Shown here piece by piece: positions 1-11,257 of a stretch of DNA of 64,000 nt. Source of the DNA: Actinomucor elegans. Lineage: Eukaryota > Mucoromycota > Mucoromycetes > Mucorales > Mucoraceae. The stretch is taken from the NCBI GenBank assembly GCA_026027325.1, contig JAMSLZ010000007.1, forward strand, positions 558,001 through 622,000, read 5' to 3'. Every line of letters begins with the position of its first letter. Within the stretch, counting starts at the first letter, position 1. The position numbers and the translations under genes were made by a program. A model generated the notes under the pieces. The model ran no database searches, was not told the DNA's origin, and saw nothing but the letters and a program-made list of their open reading frames with translations.

Positions 1-317
1 CCCCAGCTGGTATCTGGGCATTTGCAGCCATGTTTGGTTATTTTGGTGGTGGATACATGGTCATGGTGCCTGCACTTTTAGGACAGGTGGTAGGCATGGA
101 AGACATTGAAGCTGCTAATGGTTTATTATTTTTCGCTTGGTTTTTCGGTGGTTTATTGGGTTCACCCATCTGCGCTGCTTTAATCAATGATGAAAGTGGG
201 CATCCTACATATAATCATGCTATTATCTTTGGCGGTGTATTGATGGTGTTTGCCGGCCTTTTGGCTTGGGTTGTGCGTGTCATGAGAGCTGGTTGGTATC
301 CATTTGTTAAAGTATAG
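1..317 (+). CDS. MFS transporter, C-terminal part (partial)
   Basis: The frame is already open at base 3 and runs to the stop at 315-317, so this is the 3' end of a gene cut by the window edge. About 104 residues are visible. They form three or so hydrophobic segments: the stretch around GYFGGGYMVMVPALLGQVVG, then NGLLFFAWFFGGLLGSPICA, then the last helix near GGVLMVFAGLLAWVVRV, followed by a short tail ending WYPFVKV. The pattern of glycine-rich helices followed by a short cytosolic tail fits the last helices of a fungal monocarboxylate-type (MCH-like) major facilitator. The substrate cannot be told. The methionine at base 30 is internal and is not the start. Confidence 0.75.
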   Translation, partial: PAGIWAFAAMFGYFGGGYMVMVPALLGQVVGMEDIEAANGLLFFAWFFGGLLGSPICAALINDESGHPTYNHAIIFGGVLMVFAGLLAWVVRVMRAGWYPFVKV

Positions 318-1386
318 ACGTTGTATTGTACTTTTTTTTTATTATATATTGTATTGTATCTATTTAAAATATCTCTATTATATTCCCTTATAAAATAAAC
401 ATCTACTTTGTAGTTAATCAGTATTTATTGATACATAAAGCATTTTCCTGCTTATTAAACGTAGTATTTAAATTATAAAAATACCAGAGAGGTATTGATA
501 AATACAGCGATGCATTTTGAATATAGATCATTAATTAGATGCGACATTTGACTGAGATCAGTAGAGATTCTCCGAGTTGATTAACTCAATTTACATCAAT
601 TTTCGAAGCTGTAATTTTTAAGGTTCAGAGAATTAAAAATGTCTTGCCTAAAAAATCAAAATCATAACACACAAATGAATATATCTGTATTAGCTATTAT
701 AGGGCTTAATGTGCAATGCACAAAGCTCAACTCTCTTTCATCTGATACAAGTTTTGTAGAAAACTAAACAAAACAATGTTGCTACAGTGGTTTAAAAAAA
801 AGCTTTAACGTCGGAGCTTTTTAGAGCATTGTTGCAAATAGCTACATTTATAAATGTAATTGTATCTAAAAGAACGCAGCACGTCTTGTATATTTCTCGG
901 CAATCAAGCTATTATCTCATTCAGTTGATGACTTGAATGCAATTATTGGAGTGCAAAAATTCTGCCGAAGGCTCCGTGATCGGATCATGAATTCAATTTC
1001 TACTAATCAACAAATCTGAGGCTCTTCTGTAACAATTGCAACAGCAGTTTGGTGATGACCCGATCATGAAATATCATTATTGGGCAAGTGCAATACATTT
1101 TATAGTAGAGTTGTGTGTGAGTTTGCACATACCATTGCAAGCATATGAAACTATATGATTTCTATCCAAAGACTGGCGGTAAAGTGATGATTTGTCTAGA
1201 TATTGAATCATTATATGCATATAGATACGTATCCCAGTTGACTATTATATTAAAGCTTGGAAAAAACTTTGGATCAGACTCTAAACCATCCTGGCCTGAA
1301 CGATATTGTTGAAGCTCTCATACTAGTCTTTCAATATATGTATAGTTTATTGGTATTAAGATGTAAAGATAAAAACAAAAAGATAT
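318..1386. other. Intergenic region
   Basis: Lies between the convergent MFS gene and the Rab gene. It holds one decayed copy of the dispersed repeat (about 509-572) and AT-rich sequence. Two loosely similar stretches containing GATCATGAA occur near 982 and 1063. No coding region is convincing; the short ORF overlapping the Rab 3' end is a shadow. Confidence 0.6.
509..572 (+). repeat. Dispersed decayed repeat, copy
   Basis: Contains TTAGATGCGACATTTGACTG followed by AGATCAGTAGAGATTCT and preceded by a TTTTGAATATAGA stretch. This is one of the best-kept copies of the family described in the findings. Confidence 0.6.
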
Positions 1387-2255
<869 letters not shown>

Positions 2256-2910
2256 TTTTTTAGTTTGGGATTTTTAGTAGGATGAGAAAAAAGAAATAAA
2301 TGAAGCTGGGCTGGTTTTTTAGGATTTTTTTTTTTTTTTTTTTTGATCAAGCGGAGAGAAGTATAATGTCGATTTCATAAGTGATACAAGGTCACAAAAT
2401 GATAGTTAATAATACAATAAGAACCTCTTAATTTCATAGATTACGCACCTTTTGACTCCACAACGCGTCGTTTTTATTTTTATTTTATTTTAATTTTAAT
2501 CAGACTGGACCATCTTCAGGCCAGTCTTCCCAAGACAATTAATTTTTCACTGCTATATTAAGAGTTGACTGTAGCACCATTCACAGGTACCATTTCCGGA
2601 ACAGCGGAACAGTACTCGGTCTCGAAAGCTCTGGCTCACCAAAACTTGGTATTGAGAGAGAGAAACGAATAAAAGCATACTTCTTTGTATGCTGTTCTTT
2701 ATCTCACCCAGTAGTTTACGGCAAAAACAGTGATCATTAAATGTATCTACGTTATTCGGTTTGAAATCTTTGAAATATTATCTTACATCTAACTATATTA
2801 ATGTAGTTCTGATAAGAGTGCAGCCATCTTATCCACGTCACTGGAGGAGATAAGTCCACGTAGTCATAGAGCATTATTTCTTTTGGATCCTTTAACAAGG
2901 TCCATTGGCC

Positions 2911-2932
2911 ATATATATATATATATATATAT
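2911..2932. repeat. (AT)n microsatellite
   Basis: Uninterrupted alternating AT dinucleotide run of about 22 bases. Confidence 0.95.
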
Positions 2933-2980
2933 CTGTAAGTTAAAGTACTGAAAAGACCGTGCTTTTTTTTTCAATATTTT

Positions 2981-3590
2981 CCCTGGGAATCACTGGGTGT
3001 ATCTTGGTTCGTCTTTGTCGATTTAAAGAGGCCAAGATGTAGTCTTTCATCATTTCATTCTCCGATTATCAACGATTAGTAGTCCTAGCTTCTGTCTACA
3101 TGATCGTATCATTCCAAAAGCTTGTTAGTATGAAAGATCACATCATTAGTTATATATGTCCAGGAAACACTGATTTATCACGTTTGTTTGATGATCCAAG
3201 TAGAATTATAATAGTGTATATTGAATCTCATAGTCTGTCATGATTTCATAATTAAACTCATAGTGTGTATTACATTCTAGCACCTGTATATGTGATTATA
3301 TCATTATAAAATTTTTTAACCTAAAACATCAGATTATTATCTGTATATAACCCGAGAATCATAGGTTTATCACATTGAGTTGGTGATTCAGATACGATTA
3401 TAATAGTATGTCGTGAATATGTTGTTGTTTTCTATTTCATATTCCGCTTTGAGGTTTGTATAAATCTCAAATAATTGTACCACTTCCAAAACCAATTCAA
3501 ATGAGCGACCGGATAGTATCCTTTACGTGTTCCGGGAATCACTGATTCATCATGTCTAGTTGGTGATCAGAAACAATAATCGTGGCTTTG
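2981..3590 (+). repeat. Diverged tandem repeat, ~180-190 bp unit
   Basis: Four anchor segments recur at about 2981, 3159, 3350 and 3531: CCCTGGGAATCACTGG, TCCAGGAAACACTGATTTAT, CCCGAGAATCATAGGTTTAT and TCCGGGAATCACTGATTCAT. The last three are each followed by a G/T-rich stretch, then GTGAT or GATGATC, then ATAAT. The sequence before each anchor is also related: a TATCATTNNAAAA-like segment lies some 60-70 bases upstream. The spacing is 178, 191 and 181. Units are strongly diverged by substitutions and small indels. Confidence 0.6.
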
Positions 3591-4908
3591 AATGACATAC
3601 ATACATAACATTATGTTGATTCACCGCCCACCAATGAAGTACATCGCCTGAATATCTGTAATAATGTATTGAGTTTTGGACCATGAACTAGAGAATGTAC
3701 ACAGCATTTAGGCTTGATAATCGAAGAGAAGACATTTGCATACACTGCTCACGTGGATTTTTTTTTTTTTTTTGATAATCAAATAGACTGTGCATAACAA
3801 GTTTCAAATAGCAGTGTACCTTTTATATAGATGTCATCTCGATCCGCTTTGTGCTGTTGATAATTCTACAACAATAAATCCAACATAGACAGACTGTGTA
3901 AGTAAAATATTACCTATTAGAAACGATGGCTAACAAAAGGTTCATATATTTGATAAAAAGAAAGGGAAAATTGTTACACGGCATTTGAGAACTGTTTATA
4001 TATTTTGACGCACCTGCTAATAAAAAATTCTATATGTACATCGTTTGTTTTGGTTAGGGTTCTTGAGTTGTTATTGGATCATCAACTCCGTTTTTCTATT
4101 TTATTTAAATCAATCGAAATCGACAACAAAACGTGTTGAGCTCTAGATCAGTTTAATGGTTGCAAGTAAAACTACTGTCAGAACCGAGAAAAGTTACTTT
4201 ATAGGTTGAGATCTGGCTAGATCAAGATTCTGTTTTCTAGGAAAACCAGGCTGAAAACAATAGATAACGACGTGACCTGTATCAAGGAGAAACGCTTGAT
4301 ACTCCATCGTATCTAGTAGGGCTTATACATGAATCATTATGAGTTATTGCACTTATCTATGGATACTGAAATAGCAAAAATCTTGTGCACTTGAACATTC
4401 AAAATGAGCCAAAAGATGTGACAGTAAGCTTAGGGCTGATTATTATGTTCTGAGTCATCAACGGCATCTAAAGACTTTTATGTAAAAGGGTGGCGCCCCT
4501 CAACGCCTTGCAAGAAAAGAATGTATTCTTTACAATAATGCTTATGGGGCTTGTCAGTCATCTAGCAATACCAGGAGATATATCTAATAGCTAATTAAAA
4601 AACTGGATGCACTACTCACTTTGAATGATAGCGGGCTGCTTATCAAACTGGATATTTAATCGCAATATGTACAAAAAAGGTTTTTCCGCAAATAACATTT
4701 GTCTAGTCATTTAGCTCACCATGGCAAGTGGCCGATAAGTACCCGTAAAAAAAAGGATCAAACTTCATCACAGTTGGCTTGAGATCCCTTTTAATTACAC
4801 GTGCAGTTTGTTTCCAATGCGCTTTACGGAATTATTCTTTTTATGTTTTATGCTTGTGTGTTGACTGGGGTTACTGGACTTTAAAAACCCAGCACAGACA
4901 TTGAGGGA

Positions 4909-4915
4909 TATAAAA
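4909..4915 (+). promoter_or_regulatory. TATA box for the small ORF
   Basis: TATAAAA, 82 bases before the ATG at 4997 and followed by a pyrimidine-rich leader (TTTTCCTCTTTTTCTTT), as in many fungal promoters. Confidence 0.45.
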
Positions 4916-4996
4916 TTGCCTTTTGATTTGAATCATAGTAGTTTTCCTCTTTTTCTTTAGAATTCAATTCTCTTCTGTGTATAATAATATCATCAA

Positions 4997-5233
4997 ATGC
5001 AACATAATCCTTCTTTCCGAGAACTCGTCGTTCAAATTGTAAATACATTCAAGCATTCTTTTGATTCCAAAGTCCATACAACCTCTTGTCAAAGCGAAGA
5101 AATCGCCAACGCTAGATTATCTCAATTCGAGAAAACCTATGTCTCATTTCCCGAGTTCGTTGATATCACAACTGTAGACAATCAGTCAAAGCCACAACAA
5201 TGGCATAAGCACAACAGTGCACTCACTTGTTAA
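4997..5233 (+). CDS. Small hypothetical protein, 78 aa
   Basis: Intronless ORF starting MQHNPSFRELVVQIVNTFKH and ending NSALTC. It has no transmembrane segment or signal peptide. The middle is polar, with two cysteines (TTSC near the centre and the last residue). I do not recognise a family. Support comes from a well-placed TATA box about 80 bases upstream, a pyrimidine-rich leader, and a balanced residue composition unlike the low-complexity ORFs around it. A CT-dinucleotide run and AATAAAAAGG follow in the likely 3' UTR. Nothing shows what it does; it may be a lineage-specific small protein. Confidence 0.45.
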   Translation: MQHNPSFRELVVQIVNTFKHSFDSKVHTTSCQSEEIANARLSQFEKTYVSFPEFVDITTVDNQSKPQQWHKHNSALTC

Positions 5234-5280
5234 ATACACATCCCATATCATCCCCTCATACTCTCTATTGTTATATATTC

Positions 5281-5299
5281 TCTCTCTCTCTCTCTCTCT
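5281..5299. repeat. (TC)n microsatellite
   Basis: Perfect TC dinucleotide run just downstream of the small ORF; probably in its 3' UTR. Confidence 0.9.
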
Positions 5300-6612
5300 T
5301 TTTCTGTTCCTCTTATCATCTTATCCCTATATACCAGCCAACTTATTTGAATAATAAAAAGGTCTTTTTTTTTTGGCACAAATTTTTGCCCGCTCAGGCC
5401 AAAAAGACCTAGACTTTTTCATTAAAAAAAAAAAGTCCGTCATAAACCTTGGTTCTAGTCAGGTTTCATTATCACTTGGCAATTACGTGATGCTTACAGT
5501 AACGCATCTAAATTAAGAGAAACATAGAACTGGGGCATTGCTCTTTTCAATTGTTGAATCAAACTATGTGTTACTATCAAACTTGTGTAAACCAGGGTAC
5601 TACCCACTTGCAGAAAATTTTTTTTCTTTGGAGCTTCAATTCATTTCGGAGCTAATCGAGTTGTGGGGGATATGACATTGGATATGTTTTATAATGACTT
5701 GCACGCGATGTTGAGCTCATTAGAGGAACCTTAATATACAAAAGGGACTAGTGTGCAAAACTAACAGTATGACACAAGATTTTTCATGTCATGTACCGAT
5801 CCTGTAGCATTGGATGTACTATATATGCATTGTGATTTTGCTTGTGCCATAGCGTATTTATGGTATCTTTACAGCATCGCGGTAGTTTTTCTTTATTATT
5901 TGCAATGTACTTGTCATATTCACTTCTTGGTGATGATAGCCCGAAGCATTCATTTCGCATTTACTAGCGGCAATCCAACTTTACAACTCTAAAAGACTTT
6001 TTTTTTTAAAAAAAAGGCTGTAAGGAAATCGCATGCAAATCAACAAGAAACCAAGAGTTTGGTTTGTTTTTTTCGGGTAATCTATAGAAATAATGAATAT
6101 TGTTTCATTTCGCTGTAAGTTTGTAATTGAAGATAAACCATGTAGGGCCTCATATGGCAAAAACGATATAAAATTTTAGAATCCATTTTCCATGAAATGC
6201 GTAATTTACAATGTGTACCTTCAATGTAATGTACTGATTATACTTCATTAAAATGATATTATATTTGATTACTGGAACATGTTCAGAATGAAGTAATGGC
6301 TCTACTAATATTATCTTTTGGCTAGAGTGCTCTGTATATACTAAATTTTGGATAAGCATTTTAGATTGTATATATATATATAGATAGATATAGATATTTC
6401 ATAGAACTTCTTTGATATGATTGATAACTGATAAATCTTTCACTGGCTTGAGTGAAATATCACATCGGATTAGAATTATATATTCAAAAGAAATATATAG
6501 CTACATTGACTGAAACCATAGTTTAACTGTAATATGCTAGGTATATTATATTTCATCAGTCTGTAAATGAATTGTATTTTATAACGACGACTATCACATT
6601 ATCTACTCAGCT

Positions 6613-6680
6613 TTAGATTTCTCCGTCGGTATCGATCAAACGTCGCATCCGACCAGTTCTCCATGATTAATATGAGCTGC
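6613..6680 (-). repeat. Dispersed decayed repeat, copy (reverse)
   Basis: Read on the minus strand: GGATGCGACGTTTGATCGAT, then CCGACGGAGAAATCT, preceded by a TTAATCATGGAGAAC stretch. Fits the family core. Confidence 0.6.
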
Positions 6681-7068
6681 AATTTCAGATAAATCTTTGA
6701 TATTTTAGTTACATCGCATGCTTTGCTCACAATTATAGTTTTCGACATAATAGCAAATGACTGAAACACGAAAAGCGCTATTTTGGGAAGTCATTGTATC
6801 GAAAAACCATTGATCTAATTGATTTATTGAAACCATGCTTGCATGATAGCATTTTAATCATCACTCATCATTTGTGATAGCTGCAGTTTACGCGTATTGA
6901 TCTTCTTATTATGATATTATGAAATACAAGTTTTAGTTGGGTGTTGTATTAAAAAAAGATATATAGCAAAAGGGTAATATGAATAATAGACAATAAGGGA
7001 AAAAAAAGATGAAGATGGTACAGTTAGGGGTAGATAATGCAATAAGAAGAGATATGGTTGGTTTTTTT

Positions 7069-8210
7069 TTACGCTGAAGCGCCAAACTACGAGACAAAAG
7101 AAGGTTGGTACTGAGTCATTTATCATGTAAAAAAGAAACTTACATAGTTACTTGGGATGATACCTATTGTACCATCCGATTTACGCGCTTGCCACCAATT
7201 ACCGTTTCTATCAACAATCTCCAAGGTTTCACCTTTAGCAAAGCTCAGTTCATTTGGATCATCAGGATTAGCTTGATCTAATAAAAATTAATATGTGCGA
7301 GTAGTACAAGCTTAAGCTAGCTATACTTACAGGCGTGCAAAGCTTGTACTTTTTCTCGGTATTCTACTACATTGTTCGGTCGAGGGGTTTCCGAGACAGG
7401 TTCTACAGGAGTCATGGATCGATTTGCCGTTGTTGGAATAGGCGAAGTATTATACTGCTGCTGCTGATGGGTGTTATTGGGGCTGTTATAAGCAGTATTA
7501 GAATCAGGTAAAATAGTCTTATCACCTGTCATTTCATATTGTTGAGGCTGTTGCTGTTGTTGAGGTGTTGCTTGCAAGTTATTGTTTGTTTGATGCATTT
7601 GTCCTACAATACCCACTGAATTGCCATAATATGATGGCGCAAATTTACCAATATAGCTTTCAGGTTCGCTACCAAATATAATGACCCACAAGAACTAGAT
7701 AGATCTGGTTAGAACTAGGCATATATGTTTGTTTTTGTGTATATATAAATTACCTGTGTTATAATCAACAAAATATAACCAGCAGCATAAGCTCCAGCAC
7801 CGCCTCTGTATCCAGGAGTAAACTTATAGGTTGGTAAAGCATAATCCAATTGATAGGTGAGCATAGCAATACTGGCTGCCAAGAAAGTCAAAATCTAAGA
7901 TGGGTCTATTAGTTTTAGATCATTTGCTATATATATATATACTGTATTTATACCATCATTCTATAATGTGAGTATGTGTTGGTGACCAAGACAGCGCCTG
8001 TTCCTAAAACCAACAACAATTCATACACAACGATCCACCAAGCACCACCCGTAAGTCCTCTTCTAAAGACACAGGCACCAACAAATGCAATAAGCCAACT
8101 AGCCTGTTATGATTTGTTAATAGTCATGTTTTCTGTTACAATAAAAAGTAAATTACCATAGATACGGCCATCGTAACTAGAAGGAATATATTGTCTGCGA
8201 TACGCGCCAT
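7069..8210 (-). CDS. SHO1: High-osmolarity sensor Sho1 (4 TM + SH3)
   Basis: Plasma-membrane osmosensor and adaptor that feeds the HOG MAP-kinase branch, binding a proline motif in the MAPKK through its SH3 domain. Six exons: 8157-8210, 7954-8103, 7754-7894, 7331-7694, 7144-7277, 7069-7086. The total is 861 nt, 286 aa, close to known Sho1 lengths. Residues 1-125 hold four hydrophobic helices ([76 protein letters not shown]). Residues about 126-225 are a Q/N/P-rich linker. The SH3 domain at about 230-283 shows [25 protein letters not shown] and IIPSNY. The last exon is only 18 nt and gives FGASA; if that intron is retained the protein ends VSFFFT instead. The Q-rich linker should be unstructured. 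Confidence 0.9.
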
Positions 8211-8466
8211 GTTTTTTTTTTATGATAATTACAGAAACAAAAGAGAAAAAGAGAATAAACATCTTCTTTCAGTCTAATTTTAGTTTTCGCTTACAGCTAG
8301 CTCAGGTAACCGTCACACGCTCAAGCATCAAGTTCTACAGTGGTACAGGACTTGTGATATTAATCTATTCCCCTATGAACGATTCTCCTATTCTACTTTG
8401 CTCCTTTGAACTATTCCTTCATAAAGATTTATACAGACTAAAAGGCAGCAGCTGTATCTGTTGTTG

Positions 8467-8493
8467 CATACATACATACATACATACATACAT
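8467..8493. repeat. (CATA)n microsatellite
   Basis: Tandem CATA tetranucleotide, about six to seven units. Confidence 0.9.
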
Positions 8494-9492
8494 GCTGTTG
8501 TGTGTATACATATATCTATTATTTGATTTTAACTCTTTTTTTTTGTAGTAATGAACAGAGAAGCGAGGAGTATATCAACGATATATAGAATCAATTAAAG
8601 TACCCTTTTTTAATGATTGACACAAAGAAGGGTTTAATATTAGGTATAAAAAATGTGCCTTTACATTTAAGAGATGATCAATTTAAATAGATAACACACT
8701 GTCTTTGACAAATGCCCAGCCTGCCAAGAGTCCCGCCTTGTTGTTTTGCTTGCTGGATTCATCAGAATGTACTACCTATTAAGAGTACCAGTAGTGTTAC
8801 CTTGTTCATGACTCAGATTGCCAAGAATAGTTTATAAAACTAATACTGATATGCACAGCCTATTTGTTTTAAATGTATTTGTTGTGAATGCTGCCAAAAG
8901 GTGTCGCATAGAACTATATATAAGTATTTGAACCCAGTCGCTGTCAAGAGATAGCATATAGATTCATCGAGGTACTTTCACAATTACCATATATTTACGC
9001 GTTTATTATCAAAAGTAATTCAACAGAGAAGTATTTCTGATCTAGCAGTATGAGAGTTCTTTAACATAAAAAATAATAAATTCATACTTGTTTCCTTGTT
9101 GATACATTAGATTCATACATCAAAACTTGGCCCCATTACATCGAAGCCTGTAAGTATATCCTTAACTTTAAGTCTATCTCTAAATAAAAAGACCTCCTTT
9201 TTTTATTATTTGAAAAGAAGGATGTTCCACAAATGATCCTTGAATGCTGTTGTACATGTTACTTTCAAGCCACTCACTTTAGCCACCATGCTACCAAAGT
9301 CTCACAATGTGAATGGCTTCTTGAGCAAGATACTTTTGATAGGGAAACATCCATTATATCATTAAATCAAGATATTGGTTTTTTATTATTATTAATCCAT
9401 TTGTCCATAAAGACTATAATGTTGTAATATCTAGTGCATTTGCGATAAAAGTAAATGGAAAAATCACTTTATTGAAGATGGAATAATTTCTG

Positions 9493-9549
9493 TACTGATG
9501 CAACTACTTGTTCTAAGTGCTCAGCTATTAATTAGATGTAATATTAGAT
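9493..9549 (+). repeat. Dispersed decayed repeat, weak copy
   Basis: Upstream half recognisable (ACTTGTTCTAAGTGCTCAG, then ATTAATTAGATGTAATATTA). The downstream half is lost. Confidence 0.4.
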
Positions 9550-9664
9550 AAAAATTAGCCAAAAGATCTTGACATCAGTTGATAATCTATAGACTACATA
9601 TTATTCATTATTATATATTGATTACATGTAGCATATTCATTGCATTTCAGCTAAGGTTCTAGTA

Positions 9665-9742
9665 GGTACAACCATTTATTCTAAATATGAAATACAAATC
9701 AGATGCGACATTTGACCGAGATCAATGGGAAGATCTAGAAAT
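9665..9742 (+). repeat. Dispersed decayed repeat, copy
   Basis: Carries the intact core AGATGCGACATTTGACCGAG at 9701-9720, then ATCAATGGGAAGATCTAGAA; upstream TTTATTCTAAATATGAAATA matches other copies. It is among the least decayed. Confidence 0.7.
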
Positions 9743-9840
9743 GATGAGAGGTTACAAATATTTCGTATATGTAAATTATTATTCATTAATAATCATGTAA
9801 TATATTTCTTCAAGTCCAATTGAACAAAAGTTTGAAAGAT

Positions 9841-9910
9841 GAAGTAATTCATTTTGAACATGCCATAGTCGTCAATAGACACTACAATTAAACCGACATC
9901 AACCGAATTT
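9841..9910 (+). repeat. Dispersed decayed repeat, weak copy
   Basis: AATTCATTTTGAACATGCCA, then an eroded core with TTAAACCGACATCAACCG. Confidence 0.35.
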
Positions 9911-10228
9911 GAAGCTGGAAAAGAGAAAAATCCCTATGGGACACCCCTTTTCAAACGCTGCGTCGTTTTCATCATTTTTTTTTTAGGAGGCTTACTCTTG
10001 CGGTAACATAGGCCAGCGAAAAGAACGCACACCCAAAATATGGATTCTAATACTTAGCAATCAATCAAGATATAATTTCTATAAACAAGAAATAAATGAA
10101 TTATTAGATCCAGTTCCTATTATGAAATGAATGTAATTACACATACCTAAAACGCTATATATTTATTATGTTTCAGTCAAATAATGGTTCCAGTGCATAA
10201 AATGATACACTATAGTCATATACTAATA

Positions 10229-10266
10229 ATTATATGCGACGCTAAACTAGAGTCGGTCGAGGAATG
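10229..10266 (+). repeat. Dispersed decayed repeat, copy
   Basis: ATGCGACGCTAAACTAGAGT followed by CGGTCGAGGAA; fits the core with several substitutions. Confidence 0.5.
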
Positions 10267-10812
10267 AAGAACCATATAAAAAGGGATGATTTCTAAAAAA
10301 AAAAAAGAGGCCAAACAAGTATTTTATCCAAAGATGCTACCAAATAATTCGTACATCATTCAACGAACACTGCAATTATGAATTTACTTTATTAATATTG
10401 CTTAAACGTAATGTCTATTTATATATAACTAAAGCAACTTTGAAGACTCCAGAAATGGAAGTCTCGCATAATATAGCCGGCTATCCACCAAATATTTACA
10501 ATTCATACATCAATGGTATTACAGCATCTATTCATTGAGTCTATATGCATTCCTTGAATCTCCATTTTTAGTGAATATATAATGAATTAGCAAACAGTAT
10601 TTTGATTCAATAAACTACGAAATTAACACACCTGATTGCACCAACGCAATGGTAGTATACTGGAGCTTAGTTGAGTGTGTAATCGAATCGTTAGAATTAG
10701 TAGACAGATTCCTTAAAAATTAAGACCCAAGGGATATAGTAGACTCAACGGACATATGATATACTTGCTGGTACTCAACGGTAGATTACATGCATTGCAT
10801 ATTCAACTTACC

Positions 10813-10850
10813 TCTAGATTTCCCAGCCGATCGCATCTTAATATTACGTC
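10813..10850 (-). repeat. Dispersed decayed repeat, short copy (reverse)
   Basis: Minus strand reads AAGATGCGATCGGCTGGGAA then ATCTAG; an internal part of the core is missing. Confidence 0.4.
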
Positions 10851-11257
10851 TATAAAGTAGTCTCTATCCAAAATGAGCTTTATCCATTACAAAGTTTACG
10901 CAAAAGTGGATTCTGGCAACTGAATTTGTTTGATTTTCTTTCTGCTAAACAAAGTAACTTATATAATTGCCTTATCAAATAGTACTTCACAATTTTAAAG
11001 AGGTAGAGCAATTATAATCTCTATGGCGTTCGATACAATAGTCAATTTGAATAAGCACTGTTGTTATCCGAATAACAAGCTGGCGTACAGACCTAAACAT
11101 AATCAAAACCAGAGCAACGAACCAGTCGAGCTGGTACTGTATTCGATCTCAAATGTTAAACAAAGGATGTTTTTATCTACAAAACACTTATTAAAACAGG
11201 TTCTATTGCTACTATCTTTTAAGCATGTTCTACATGCTTGTTCTATACAGTGCATCA

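Larger units (their letters stand above)
2256..4996. other. Intergenic region with diverged tandem repeat
   Basis: About 2.7 kb with no gene model. It contains an (AT) run at 2911-2932, the ~185-bp diverged tandem repeat at 2981-3590, and a small hairpin with AGACTGG/CCAGTCT arms at about 2502-2527. The right end (4860-4996) looks like a promoter for the small ORF that follows. Confidence 0.6.
5234..7068. other. Intergenic region
   Basis: Contains a CT microsatellite (5281-5299), many homopolymer tracts and a reverse copy of the dispersed repeat at 6613-6680. The short ORFs here are low-complexity and hydrophobic without family features. No gene seen. Confidence 0.55.
8211..11257. other. Intergenic region with several repeat copies
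   Basis: 3 kb with no credible gene. It contains a (CATA)n run at 8467-8493 and copies of the dispersed repeat at 9493-9549, 9665-9742, 9841-9910, 10229-10266 and 10813-10850. The first few hundred bases probably include the Sho1 promoter. Confidence 0.55.

Noticed and set aside
5227..5412. 61-aa ORF after the small hypothetical gene
   Set aside because: Encodes mainly the CT microsatellite and poly-T translated; no sign of a gene.
8222..8548. Plus-strand 108-aa ORF
   Set aside because: Covers the Sho1 5' leader antisense and the CATA microsatellite; low-complexity.
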